29,250 nt of DNA from the IMG/VR virus record IMGVR_UViG_3300007541_000129, positions 1-29,250 of that record. One strand, written 5' to 3'. Of this stretch, positions 8,274 to 15,794 are shown piece after piece. The position numbers and the translations under genes were made by a program. The first letter of the stretch is position 1. Each line of letters begins with the position of its first letter. The notes under the pieces were generated by a model that made no database searches, was not told where the DNA came from, and was given only the letters and a program-made list of their open reading frames with translations. The stretch is from a virus.

Positions 8274-10037
8274 TTATCCTCCAAGTTGTGCAAGAAGTGA
8301 CTCAAGGCCACCACCTGGTGCGGCCTCCATCGGCGACTGCGCGCCCATTCCAGGCATCGCAAGACCGGGCATTGCTTCAGGAGAGCCTGGAGCAACCATA
8401 GCAGCCTGCCTGTCTCTTGCTCGTTGATCGGTTCTCTTTACTGCCTCAAACAACGGGACATCGTTTTCTACTACAAGCTTGACCAAGTATGCCAGATCTT
8501 CTGGCTGGTACGGGCCGTTGGGGTCAACTGCCTGCTGCTGAATGGATGCAAGCAGCGCTGCCTCAACTCCCTCTTGGACGATCCTGTCATGCTCAAGATC
8601 TGGGTCGGCGATCAATGGGTCCGCTTCACGGGCGGATTCCTTGCTCATCAAACCGGTACCGAGTCTCTGGCCAAGGCCGACAATCAAACCGTTTACGTCA
8701 GACCCTGCAGCCGAGTATGTGACGTAGTGGAAGTCGTTGTCCCAAAGCTTGTTCGGGACGTAAAGCGACATGCCACCGGCGGAACGACCGGGGATGTAAA
8801 AGGACTTTTGGAATTGCCCCCAGTATCCGCGTTCGATGGCAATAGCAATCTTGTCTTCTTCAATAAGCGAAGCCTCAAAGATTGACTGTGCCTCTTGAAC
8901 CCTGTAGTCGATAGTTGCCGAAAGAATCGCGTCACCACGACGGCCGGTACGGATGTTGGTGCCAGACTCTCCACCGAACTCCGCAGGGATAGAACCCTCT
9001 AGGCGCTCTTGCCGCTCGAGACGATCAAGTGCAATGTCGGTCTTATAGCCGGGGTTGATCTGCTGTTGAGTGATGTCACCACCCTTGACCACACCAAGCT
9101 GTCCGGTCTTGCCGTCTGCAAGGGACAGGATTTCTGGGTTTTCTCCAGTGCGGGCAACTAGGTATTCGTCCGGGAAGATGCCGCGCTCGATGGCAATTTC
9201 GGTAAGCGCCTGAAGACGGGCACGCGTGTAGTACATCCCTAGCACGCCATCGAACTGTCCGCGTGGACGGTCAAGGGTAATTCGATTTGGCATGACAACA
9301 AGAGGAAGACCGGTACGATTCGGAATTGATTCGAGCAGGGTTGCGGAGTAATTGCCGTAACCAATGGTGTCCGTGTCAAAGGTGTCATCGTTTACCGCAG
9401 AGCCAGCAGCAACGAGCTGAATTGCCTCGGGAGAGACGTACTCGAGCATCACGTACTTTTGGTCCGGGTCGACCTTGCCCATTCCGAGCTGAGCCGCAAC
9501 CTGAGAACCATAGGTGCGCAAAAGCCAAGAAGCCGTAACGTAATACGCAAAGATGCAGTCGTACGGAACCGGATCGTCCGGATCTTCGACCGGGGCAGCG
9601 TATGTGTCAAGTGGGTTACGTACAGTCCACTGCGGCTGCATTGTCCGAAAGTTTGGCTTGATGATCACTGGGGACTGTGAATAAGCAAGAAGGTGACGGG
9701 CCCTGCGGCGCATCTTCTGCTGCATTCTGTTTCCGTCCCAGATGGCAAGCATTGCTTGTCGCTTTTGACGCGCCATCTGCTTTGCTTTTTCCTGGCCCTC
9801 TTTCACCGGAGGGAAGAAAGGACTTGGCATCGTTGATGCAACTCGCATTGACATTTGATCCAAACCCTGAACCAAAAGGTTGGCAACAGAAGACTTGGCG
9901 TTCTTGTCCAGCTCGTTCAATGGGACGATAACATCGCCGTTAGCAAGATCCCTAACGCGGCGCATCTGCTCCTTCAGCGGGCCAGCAGCCTTTCGCCTGG
10001 AGCTATAAAGCTCTACTATTTCCTCAGCGGAAAGCAT
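8274..10037 (-). CDS. Portal protein (587 aa)
   Basis: The portal forms the dodecameric ring at the unique capsid vertex through which DNA enters and leaves. Support: the gene follows the terminase after one gene. Its length (587 aa) is typical. The N-terminal region is helical and basic (KEQMRRVRDLANGDV). The middle has the order expected of a portal: LDTYAAPVEDPDDPVPYDCI, a PLVVMPNRITLDRPRGQFDG segment, then long helices with TEIAIERGIFPDEY and a C-terminal QxxxEA-like helical region. The C-terminus is Gly/Pro/Met-rich. I chose the ATG at 10037 because AGGGGTGA lies just upstream. A GTG at 10043 is in frame but has no good ribosome site. It overlaps or abuts the preceding gene's TGA. Confidence 0.85.
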   Translation of the reverse strand: MLSAEEIVELYSSRRKAAGPLKEQMRRVRDLANGDVIVPLNELDKNAKSSVANLLVQGLDQMSMRVASTMPSPFFPPVKEGQEKAKQMARQKRQAMLAIWDGNRMQQKMRRRARHLLAYSQSPVIIKPNFRTMQPQWTVRNPLDTYAAPVEDPDDPVPYDCIFAYYVTASWLLRTYGSQVAAQLGMGKVDPDQKYVMLEYVSPEAIQLVAAGSAVNDDTFDTDTIGYGNYSATLLESIPNRTGLPLVVMPNRITLDRPRGQFDGVLGMYYTRARLQALTEIAIERGIFPDEYLVARTGENPEILSLADGKTGQLGVVKGGDITQQQINPGYKTDIALDRLERQERLEGSIPAEFGGESGTNIRTGRRGDAILSATIDYRVQEAQSIFEASLIEEDKIAIAIERGYWGQFQKSFYIPGRSAGGMSLYVPNKLWDNDFHYVTYSAAGSDVNGLIVGLGQRLGTGLMSKESAREADPLIADPDLEHDRIVQEGVEAALLASIQQQAVDPNGPYQPEDLAYLVKLVVENDVPLFEAVKRTDQRARDRQAAMVAPGSPEAMPGLAMPGMGAQSPMEAAPGGGLESLLAQLGG

Positions 10038-10039
10038 TG

Positions 10040-11911
10040 TCACCCCTGGCGATTTGCTCGTGCGAAAACGATCCTGTTATAGAGCGCTTGTGTTTCTGGT
10101 CTTGCCCTGCGATAACGAGCCATCGTTTTTGCGTTCTTCATCACCGCACCAGCAGAACTTTTTTTCTGGGAGGAAACGGTTGACCGCAGTTCTTTGATGA
10201 TCTTTGCATTACGCTTCTCGAATGCAGCTCGCGTAACCTCGTCGGAATTGCGCAACAGTTCCTTGCCGCCACCAGAAATCCACTTGTCCAATTCCTTGGT
10301 GGTCTTGAACGTTGCCTCCTCGACCGTTCTAATGTTCTTTGGCTGCCCGCCGATTTTCACGTCGTAAGCTTTCTTCGCAGTAGACTTGCTTGTTTTTGCT
10401 GAGCCCTTCTTGGCAACATTCTTTGCAACAACGCGTGGCGCCGCTGCTTTCTTGGCAACAGTCTCAACGACTTCTTCTCCGCCTTCAGCAACAAACTGAG
10501 CCATAGCCTTGCTTTGGTTCTGAACCATTGCATTGATCACGTCAGAAGAAACCATTTCGAGATTGCTTCCAGACGACTTGGCCGTTGTCTCCAGGAATGT
10601 GCCGCTCATGCGAGGTCCGGTGTAAATCATTCCCTCAAACTTCGGAGCAGCTTCCTTCTTGACTGCAGCCGCCTTCTTTGCAACAGCCTTCTTGGCCGTT
10701 GCCTTCTTTGCAACCTTCTTTGCTGCAGCCTTGACTGGAGCAGGAGTTGCTTTGGTTACGGTCTTTTCAATTACTTGGGCTGCTGGCTTGGCGTCAACCT
10801 TTGCCGTCTTGGTCGCAGCTTTCTTGGAAGTTTTCTTTGCAGTTGTGGCAACAGCAGCAGCGCCACGACGACCACTCATTGCTACCTTTGGAAGCTTTGC
10901 GCCACCCGCCGCACCCTTGGCACCCTTAGCGGCACCCTTTGCACCGGCAGCAGCCCCCTTCGCCCCCTGGGCAGCGCCACGAATTCCGCCAGCCGTAGAA
11001 GCACGCGTCACCGGGGTTGGAGTAATGACCGTTGTGGTCTTCTTGGTCGTGCTCTTCGCAGTGTTTTTTGCGGCGGAGGTTGCGGCCGAAGTTGGCTTTG
11101 GGGCGGTAAAGCGAACGCCACCAAGTTCTCCTGGTTTGATCTTTACAACATCGTCGATCTTTGAAGCGGACCTACTTGTCAGCTTTGTAATTGAACTTGT
11201 TACCGCGCTCTTTCCACCAGCAGCAAGACCTTTGACGGCGCTTCCGGCAGCTGGTGTTCCAAGGATGCTGGCCACAACGGAGGCGGTGTTCACTATTGCC
11301 TCTACTGGGTTGGCTTCGCGTTGCTTCAACTTTGGATTGATTCGACCACCCGTCTGATTCCACAGTGGGTTGATAAAAGTTGCTTGAATACTTTCGCCTT
11401 CACGTGATGCAAAGTTCAAAGCCTTCGATCCACCGGCTTTCGCCCACTTCAACCAGTTGCTTGGGTTGGTTGCTGAGTCAAGTGTGCGCTGAATAGCGTC
11501 TGGTTTCCAAACTTTTGCCGGTGCTGCTGGAGTCTGTCCCCAACCCTGAACGGACTGACGACGCACAGACTGCATCTGACCGGTTGTCAGTCGTGGAGTT
11601 TGCGTTTGCCCAGTGGTGTTAGAACCCTTGCCCGACGTACCACCTTTGTTGGCCGCGGCCTTCTGCGCAGCAATGCGCTTGAGGTCTCCCTCGGTGTAAA
11701 AACCAGCACGTTGTACTCCTCCCGACTTGTACTTCTGCCGCAATGCTTTACGGTCAACAGGCTTGCCTGCCGCTTCCAGTTCTGCTGCACGCTTCTGAAC
11801 GTAAAAACGTGTGCGCGCTTCGGGCTTCTCGAGGTTCGGACGAGCTTGAACAAATTCACGACGTTCTTTTTCAAGTTGAATTTGTGCAGGTGTCTTCTTC
11901 TTCGATGCCAT
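10040..11911 (-). CDS. Lys/Ala-rich, histone H1-like protein (623 aa)
   Basis: The ATG at 11911 follows GGAGACTGA. Residues 1-80 are basic and helical. Residues about 152-220 form a domain also found in the 188-aa protein at 13902-14468 (shared motifs: ESxQATFxNP, REAxPxEA, NTAxxxASI). Residues about 300-420 are low-complexity: GAKGAA repeats, then KKxxxKKA repeats as in H1-like basic tails. The C-terminal part contains a compact region around KKAYDVKIGGQPKNIRT, then more basic helices. The composition argues for DNA or RNA binding, perhaps packaged with the genome. Low complexity makes homology calls unsafe. Position between terminase and portal is unusual for a protein of this type. Its antisense frames are long because of codon bias. 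Confidence 0.75.
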   Translation of the reverse strand: MASKKKTPAQIQLEKERREFVQARPNLEKPEARTRFYVQKRAAELEAAGKPVDRKALRQKYKSGGVQRAGFYTEGDLKRIAAQKAAANKGGTSGKGSNTTGQTQTPRLTTGQMQSVRRQSVQGWGQTPAAPAKVWKPDAIQRTLDSATNPSNWLKWAKAGGSKALNFASREGESIQATFINPLWNQTGGRINPKLKQREANPVEAIVNTASVVASILGTPAAGSAVKGLAAGGKSAVTSSITKLTSRSASKIDDVVKIKPGELGGVRFTAPKPTSAATSAAKNTAKSTTKKTTTVITPTPVTRASTAGGIRGAAQGAKGAAAGAKGAAKGAKGAAGGAKLPKVAMSGRRGAAAVATTAKKTSKKAATKTAKVDAKPAAQVIEKTVTKATPAPVKAAAKKVAKKATAKKAVAKKAAAVKKEAAPKFEGMIYTGPRMSGTFLETTAKSSGSNLEMVSSDVINAMVQNQSKAMAQFVAEGGEEVVETVAKKAAAPRVVAKNVAKKGSAKTSKSTAKKAYDVKIGGQPKNIRTVEEATFKTTKELDKWISGGGKELLRNSDEVTRAAFEKRNAKIIKELRSTVSSQKKSSAGAVMKNAKTMARYRRARPETQALYNRIVFARANRQG

Positions 11912-11948
11912 TCAGTCTCCAGTGCGCGCTAAATAAAAAAATAGCACA

Positions 11949-13895
11949 TTAGATCCACGAAGGGCGCCACATTCTTGGTGGTGACACTATAGGCCGTAGT
12001 TGTGGCATGTGCAACTCGGCAAACCAATGGGCCATTACAAGGTCGGTGCCGTTCTTTTTGTCCCTCGTCCATGAGCACATTTCGTCTACGAAGGCCAGCG
12101 TCTTCCAGTTCCCGCGCATGGTTGGGATCCGAACCTGTCCAGCTCTCCACAGTGGTGGCAGTAGGGCTTCCACGCCGAGATTCTCGTCGAACTTGTTTCG
12201 GCTGGTGGTGTGTGGAACCACGTTTACCCCGTGCAGGGCTTGCCACTTCCGCACGAAGTCGTGCGCTAATAGGAATCGCTGGGCGGCGTTGATCTCGACC
12301 ACCCAATGGGAGATTGGGTACCCGTACTCCCACGACCTGTTCTGCCAATCCTCCATGATTCCGGAGTACTCCCGGCTAGCGGTGTCAAATCCAAGCAGGT
12401 CTTCTGCGGTTAGCTTGATTCTTTCAAGGTCGACTAGGTACCGAAGATTGGTTTCCGGCTGGTATAGCCACCACTGGAGAGCCCAGAACATGGTGGGGCT
12501 AGGGTCAACCGATGCTATGGAGATGATTGGTGGGGTCAAACCTTCCGGCACCCACCCAGCGGTGCGGTCATTGTCGATACACCCTGGGTAAAGCACTCCG
12601 TCCGGACCGAGCCCACCGGTTGCCCACACGCGATTGATCAGGTAGTGGTCTTCTGCCAGGTCTTTCTGCTGGTAGACCACATCAAACTTGGACGGGGAGG
12701 AGTGCTTGATGTACGAAAGGTCCTTCCACGACAACCTGAATGGGTCCAAGAGGGGCCCGTCTGGCCAGGCTGGGGCATCTTGACGCCTGGAGGCTGGCCC
12801 GCTGTCCAGTTCATCGTAGTAAGCCTTGTAGATCAGGTGGTGATACTTCTGACTCTTGACCGGTTCTACCTCTTCGGAGACATCGGTCACGTCTTCACCG
12901 TCGTAGTCGTCCAATTCGTACGTAACTTTGGACAAACAGTGGGCATAAAGGTCACCAGGACCCAACCTTTGACCGATTACGGCCAGCATTCCACCCGGAT
13001 CGACGCGGGCTTCAGCCATTGAGTCCCACCGTTCCAGCAATTTGTCGCGAGCAACGGACTCTTTGGCGTTTTCTGGGGAAGCAACGTCGTCAAAAAGGCA
13101 CAAATCAGCACGATGACCGATGAATTCTGACTCGATTCCGTAGGCCGAGACGGTTGGTTCCTTGTTATCTAGACCGGAATTGTCCAATTGTTCAACGATG
13201 AACTCCTCGGCACGCCATAGAGCCCCAACATAGTTGGGGCGAAAGCGCCCATAATCGATGGAAAGGCATCGCTCCGCGTTGATGGCCAGTCCTCGGGCCA
13301 CCATTTCGGGGTCTGGCTTGATTGGCTGGGTGCGCTCGAGGGTTTCTCGGATGCGACGGGAGTACATCTTGGCCAGCGTCTGGCTGATTGAACCAATCAT
13401 CACACGGATGGCGCGGTTGCGGACGATACACCACACGGCCACATCGTGGAAGAGGGTGGACTTACCCACGCCAGGAGGGCAGTTGAGAACCATGAACTGC
13501 TTCTCTGGGTGCTCAAGCATGGCCACGATCTTGTAAGCAGCATCTACCTGCCAGGGAGACGGTACGCGCCCCAGGTAAACCTTACGGAAGTAATCGAAGT
13601 CTTCAAGCCCGCGCTGAGCCTCTGGGCACAAACGACCAGCGGGGATAACCGGAGGCATGTTGATCATCTCGACTCGGTCCTTGTCGACCTTGCCACGACC
13701 CTCCGACTTGATCCCTTGCAGCTGGGCCATCTTTAGATCGGCCTCTGTTTGCTTGGCCTTGTTGCGCCATTTGATGGCAGCGTTATAGGAGATGCCAGCT
13801 ATCCGGGCTGCTTCGCGGGTGGACACCCCAGACTGGAGAGCCTGCCAGAACCTTTCCCGGTCTTCTGCGGGAATGGCCCTTCTACCTTTTGACAT
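11949..13895 (-). CDS. terL: Terminase large subunit with N-terminal HTH (648 aa)
   Basis: This is the ATP-driven DNA packaging motor and headful/site nuclease. The Walker A is CPPGVGKST at 139-147, the Walker B LCLFDD at 265-270. The RNase H-like nuclease half starts at IASVDPSP with D464 as the likely first metal ligand, and VVEINAAQ (about 534-541) supplies a likely second acidic residue. Residues about 20-48 (GVSTREAARIAGISYNAAIK) form a helix-turn-helix of the kind usually found in a separate small terminase. I see no separate TerS in the window. ATG at 13895 has GGAGACTAAAACACA upstream. The 188-aa gene ends 6 nt before it. Confidence 0.93.
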   Translation of the reverse strand: MSKGRRAIPAEDRERFWQALQSGVSTREAARIAGISYNAAIKWRNKAKQTEADLKMAQLQGIKSEGRGKVDKDRVEMINMPPVIPAGRLCPEAQRGLEDFDYFRKVYLGRVPSPWQVDAAYKIVAMLEHPEKQFMVLNCPPGVGKSTLFHDVAVWCIVRNRAIRVMIGSISQTLAKMYSRRIRETLERTQPIKPDPEMVARGLAINAERCLSIDYGRFRPNYVGALWRAEEFIVEQLDNSGLDNKEPTVSAYGIESEFIGHRADLCLFDDVASPENAKESVARDKLLERWDSMAEARVDPGGMLAVIGQRLGPGDLYAHCLSKVTYELDDYDGEDVTDVSEEVEPVKSQKYHHLIYKAYYDELDSGPASRRQDAPAWPDGPLLDPFRLSWKDLSYIKHSSPSKFDVVYQQKDLAEDHYLINRVWATGGLGPDGVLYPGCIDNDRTAGWVPEGLTPPIISIASVDPSPTMFWALQWWLYQPETNLRYLVDLERIKLTAEDLLGFDTASREYSGIMEDWQNRSWEYGYPISHWVVEINAAQRFLLAHDFVRKWQALHGVNVVPHTTSRNKFDENLGVEALLPPLWRAGQVRIPTMRGNWKTLAFVDEMCSWTRDKKNGTDLVMAHWFAELHMPQLRPIVSPPRMWRPSWI

Positions 13896-13901
13896 TGTGT
13901 T

Positions 13902-14468
13902 TTAGTCTCCAAAAAGCTTACCGCGGGTAAGCCATTCGATCCTTTTCGCTTCTTTGTTGATTGCGTCCGTGAGCCCGGTTTGAGTCAGACGAAGATCATA
14001 GATCTCATCCTTGATCTTGTTGCGAGCTTTCTTGGCTGCCGGGTGCTGGCCATACCCAAACCACTTGTCGGCCTTGGCCTGCTTCAGGCGCTGGATGCTG
14101 TCCCATGCCATCCGATTGGTAGCCAGGCGCTCAAGGGAGCTGTTTGCTGCTTGAGACGCTCCAACTGCCGGTGATGTAATTTTGGCCGCACGCTTCGCAA
14201 TAGACGCGGACTTTGCCATTCCTCCAGTAACAATCGACGCAATCGCCGTAGCTGTATTGTTCAGCGCTTCCATTGGTCTGGCTTCCCTCAGGTTCGGCTT
14301 CTTGCCCACTGCTTTCCCGGCTAGGTTTATCCATGGATTCACAAATGTAGCAGCTTGAGACTCGAGTTCGCTATTGACCACATTGGCCGCCGTCTTGGCT
14401 GAATCCGCCAGGAAGGACTTGAAGTCCGACAGGTTGTCGTTCCAGTTGATTCCAGGCTTCTTTTTCAT
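13902..14468 (-). CDS. Small protein sharing a domain with the Lys-rich protein (188 aa)
   Basis: Unrecognised family. Residues about 16-85 align by eye with residues 152-220 of the 623-aa protein across the terminase gene: ES-QAATFVNPW, PNLREARPMEALNNTATAIASIVTG here against ES-IQATFINPLW, LKQREANPVEAIVNTA, SVVASILG there. The rest is basic and helical (IKDEIYDLRLTQTGLTDAIN). An in-frame TGA 4 codons upstream confines the start to the ATG at 14468 or later. The AAAGGAG at 14498-14504 lies 29 nt away and a five-codon ORF overlaps the start. Position immediately before the terminase suggests packaging or head assembly. A small-terminase substitute is conceivable but unproven. Confidence 0.7.
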   Translation of the reverse strand: MKKKPGINWNDNLSDFKSFLADSAKTAANVVNSELESQAATFVNPWINLAGKAVGKKPNLREARPMEALNNTATAIASIVTGGMAKSASIAKRAAKITSPAVGASQAANSSLERLATNRMAWDSIQRLKQAKADKWFGYGQHPAAKKARNKIKDEIYDLRLTQTGLTDAINKEAKRIEWLTRGKLFGD

Positions 14469-14504
14469 TAGTTGACATCATACATCTATGGTGTACACTC
14501 CTTT
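14468..14504 (-). promoter_or_regulatory. Shine-Dalgarno plus five-codon leader ORF
   Basis: On the minus strand AAAGGAG (14498-14504) is followed 12 nt later by ATG TAT GAT GTC AAC TAA (14468-14485). Its stop overlaps the ATG of the 188-aa gene as TAATG. The layout would let ribosomes load at the mini-ORF (MYDVN) and re-initiate on the gene. The 12-nt spacing is long, so direct use is uncertain. Confidence 0.4.
14472..14499 (+). promoter_or_regulatory. Plus-strand sigma70-like promoter for RNA 1
   Basis: A perfect TTGACA (14472-14477), 16 nt, then TACACT (14494-14499). It points away from the 188-aa gene into a 380-nt region with no plus-strand gene. Predicted start near 14506, where the sequence CACAA shared with RNA 2 begins. 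It overlaps the ribosome site and start region of the divergent minus-strand gene. Confidence 0.6.
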
Positions 14505-14505
14505 G

Positions 14506-14749
14506 CACAAACCACTAAGTCCTCCACGCTGGGAAGCAGTTGAGGCACGCATGGCCGTACTTCATTCGCACGAAGCGGGGCATTGAACACCAGGTAACTG
14601 GGGTAGACCTTCCTGTAATGGGAGGGAGCGACGTGAGGAACGTAACCTCAAATCATCAAGGTGTCGGCTAGAGAATGGCTACGGCGACCTGCTCTAAGGA
14701 GCGAACCGTGGGGGGAGCTCCATAACAGGCCAGGCCCCCAGCCAGGCCA
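14506..14749 (+). ncRNA. Structured noncoding RNA 1 (family unrecognised)
   Basis: This part of the 417-nt gap between minus-strand genes has no convincing ORF but a dense run of hairpins. Stem A is CCTC/GAGG (14521-14545) enclosing GCT-GGGA-AGC. Stem B is CTTC/GAAG (14560-14575) with TCGCA in the loop. Stem C is CCAG-GTAA-CTGG (14590-14601). The linker GGTAGACC follows. Stem D is CCTTCC/GGAGGG (14608-14626) with loop TGTAATG, then AGCGA. Next come GAGG/CCTC (14635-14649), GTCG/CGAC (14663-14688), GCTC-TAAG-GAGC (14691-14702) and TGGGGG/CCCCCA (14709-14740). The GNRA loops (GGGA, GTAA) appear only on the plus strand, which agrees with the upstream promoter. Loop TCGC (14566-14569) can pair with GCGA (14628-14631). 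Stems B-D and their linkers recur with compensatory changes in RNA 2. The 3' end is undefined. Confidence 0.7.
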
Positions 14750-14814
14750 CACACTCACATTTCTTTTCACACAAAGCACGGTTGTATTTGGCACAAATAC
14801 ACACATGTAGAGGT

Positions 14815-14845
14815 GGGGTATTACTACCCCCCGGGGTGGGGGTAG
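14815..14845. promoter_or_regulatory. Two mutually exclusive GC hairpins
   Basis: GGGGTA (14815-14820) pairs with TACCCC (14825-14830) around a 4-nt loop. The same C-tract also fits CTACCCCC (14824-14831) with GGGGGTAG (14838-14845) around a 6-nt loop. Only one can form at a time. No T-run follows on either strand, so this is not a standard intrinsic terminator. It lies 40 nt past the stop of the 90-aa gene and downstream of RNA 1, so it could end either transcript. Between 14750 and 14814 I see only a 6-bp hairpin (GTATTT/AAATAC, 14784-14800). Confidence 0.4.
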
Positions 14846-14885
14846 GGCAGGCAGACCCCTAGTTGGGATCCACCTGCCCCTTGCC

Positions 14886-15158
14886 TCACTTGGCTACTGG
14901 CTCTACTGCGTAGACCGTGTAGCCCATTGTGCCTTTGGCGTAGTCAGGCTCCACACTCTCCAGAGCCTCGCCTACCACCCTTTGCACTGAGGCTTGACCA
15001 TTCCACTTGAGAAGGCGAACAATGTCGCCATCCTCAACGGCTTGGCCTTCCCAGATCTTCGCGCCGAAGATCTTCGTGCCTTCTGGACTCTCGCCCAGAA
15101 CCTTCCAAGCACCTACCGCCTTTACGGTAAGGCTTGCCTTCGTTGGCTTAGTAGCCAT
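14886..15158 (-). CDS. Hypothetical small protein (90 aa)
   Basis: The frame is open from a GTG at 15221, but the ATG at 15158 is the better start because GAAGGGA lies about 10 nt upstream and the extra N-terminus is low-complexity. The product (MATKPTKASLTVKAVGAWKV onward) looks like a small beta-rich protein with alternating hydrophobic residues and one helix near QRVVGEALESVE. No family recognised. It is the last gene before the RNA 1 gap and has its own promoter-like repeat at 15209-15237, whose start point would be about 45 nt upstream of the ATG. Confidence 0.65.
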   Translation of the reverse strand: MATKPTKASLTVKAVGAWKVLGESPEGTKIFGAKIWEGQAVEDGDIVRLLKWNGQASVQRVVGEALESVEPDYAKGTMGYTVYAVEPVAK

Positions 15159-15204
15159 AGTTGCCCATCCCTTCGTTGTTGTTGTCGGCGGGCTTGCCGA
15201 CCCT

Positions 15205-15250
15205 CTCAACGATACAGACACCCCGACCGACTTGCAACCCCGACCCGACC
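15205..15250 (-). repeat. Intergenic repeat, copy 1
   Basis: Read on the minus strand this copy matches 18768-18814. Shared segments are CGGGGTTGC, AGTCGGTCGGGGT and GTA at fixed distances, with only a few substitutions and one indel. It includes the promoter-like element annotated separately. The rest of the 15159-15352 gap holds a CCCTT-GCGT-AAGGG hairpin and GCGGTA repeats (AGCGGTAGCGGTAGC on the plus strand) that resemble AGCGGAAGCGGTAGC near 18915. Confidence 0.6.
15209..15237 (-). promoter_or_regulatory. Promoter-like element upstream of the 90-aa gene
   Basis: Minus strand: TTGCAA (15232-15237), 17 nt, TATCGT (15209-15214). The same spacing and similar boxes occur in the repeat copy at 18772-18800 (TTGCTA, TAGCGT). 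They also appear at the plus-strand element in front of RNA 2 (TTGCAA, TATCTT). Each hexamer matches sigma70 consensus at about four positions. Confidence 0.5.
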
Positions 15251-15352
15251 CTATTACCTAGAGCACTTGCACCTAGTCGCATTGGGCATGGGGTCGCCGT
15301 TCGCAAACGCCCCTTGCGTAAGGGCATAGCAACAGCGGTAGCGGTAGCGGCG

Positions 15353-15604
15353 TTAGTCTCCCATCTCCTCTAGGGCATGGTGCAACTTGTTGATGTGCTC
15401 CTCTGCGCTATCGGTATAAGTGTCTAGGGCATTGACGACATTGGTCACGAACTCATGAGATGTAGCCATGAGATAGTCAAGCATTGCCTCTAGGTATTCA
15501 GGGTAGGTCATTATCTCGTCAGGCTCTACGGCATACTCAGCCATAGATGCTGTATTCACATAGTGGTTGTATTCGTCTTTCCATCTGTTGGGTATTGCGT
15601 TCAT
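15353..15604 (-). CDS. Hypothetical acidic helical protein (83 aa)
   Basis: The open frame reaches a TTG at 15670, but AAAGGAG sits 8 nt before the ATG at 15604, which I take as the start. The protein is small and acidic (MNAIPNRWKDEYNHYVNTAS onward), with helices containing YLEAMLDYLM and a C-terminal HINKLHHALEEMGD. No TM segment, no cysteine, no recognised family. It stands alone between two intergenic regions of about 190 nt, so it may have its own transcription unit. Confidence 0.65.
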   Translation of the reverse strand: MNAIPNRWKDEYNHYVNTASMAEYAVEPDEIMTYPEYLEAMLDYLMATSHEFVTNVVNALDTYTDSAEEHINKLHHALEEMGD

Positions 15605-15698
15605 GGTCTTTACTCCTTTAGGGGCGGAATGGGAAGCCTGCTGGGTCATTGGCTCTGGGGGTAGAACCAATGCCCAACAGGTGCTTCACCATCAAACT

Positions 15699-15727
15699 GT
15701 TTCTACTTATTGGCTATAAGCAGAAAC
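15699..15727 (-). other. 12-bp hairpin between 239-aa and 83-aa genes
   Basis: GTTTCT/AGAAAC (15699-15704 with 15722-15727) encloses CTTAT/ATAAG with a 5-nt loop. The position between the two stems is A/C on the plus strand but a G-U pair on the minus strand, so the stem is continuous only in the minus-strand transcript. It lies 68 nt past the 239-aa stop. No T-tract follows, so a processing or pausing site is as likely as a terminator. The rest of the 15605-15794 gap shows no gene. Confidence 0.4.
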
Positions 15728-15794
15728 ACCAGTATGGCTATTAGGTATAACAAGGGTTGTCGTAACCTAACTCCCTTCTGTGTTAGTGGGTAAA

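Noticed and set aside
10514-11357. Two long plus-strand frames (216 and 232 aa) opposite the Lys/Ala-rich gene
   Set aside because: They are low-complexity reverse reads of GCC/AAG-biased codons (strings of Ala/Phe/Val or Cys/Ser/Leu), with no ribosome site and no motif.
11929-12348. 139-aa minus-strand frame overlapping the terminase C-terminus
   Set aside because: Out-of-frame shadow of terL; rich in Arg/Pro/Thr with no motif, and the terL frame is certain here.
14521-14545. SRP (4.5S) RNA, because of GGGAAGCAGTTGAGG
   Set aside because: The internal-loop bases and the long helix of SRP domain IV are absent; the match is limited to AGCAG.
14506-14749. tmRNA, RNase P RNA, group I intron or glutamine-type riboswitch
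   Set aside because: None of the defining motifs (tRNA-like ends, P4 core, P7/P3 core, riboswitch consensus) could be located, and RNA 2 shares the structure without flanking exons or a downstream plus-strand gene.
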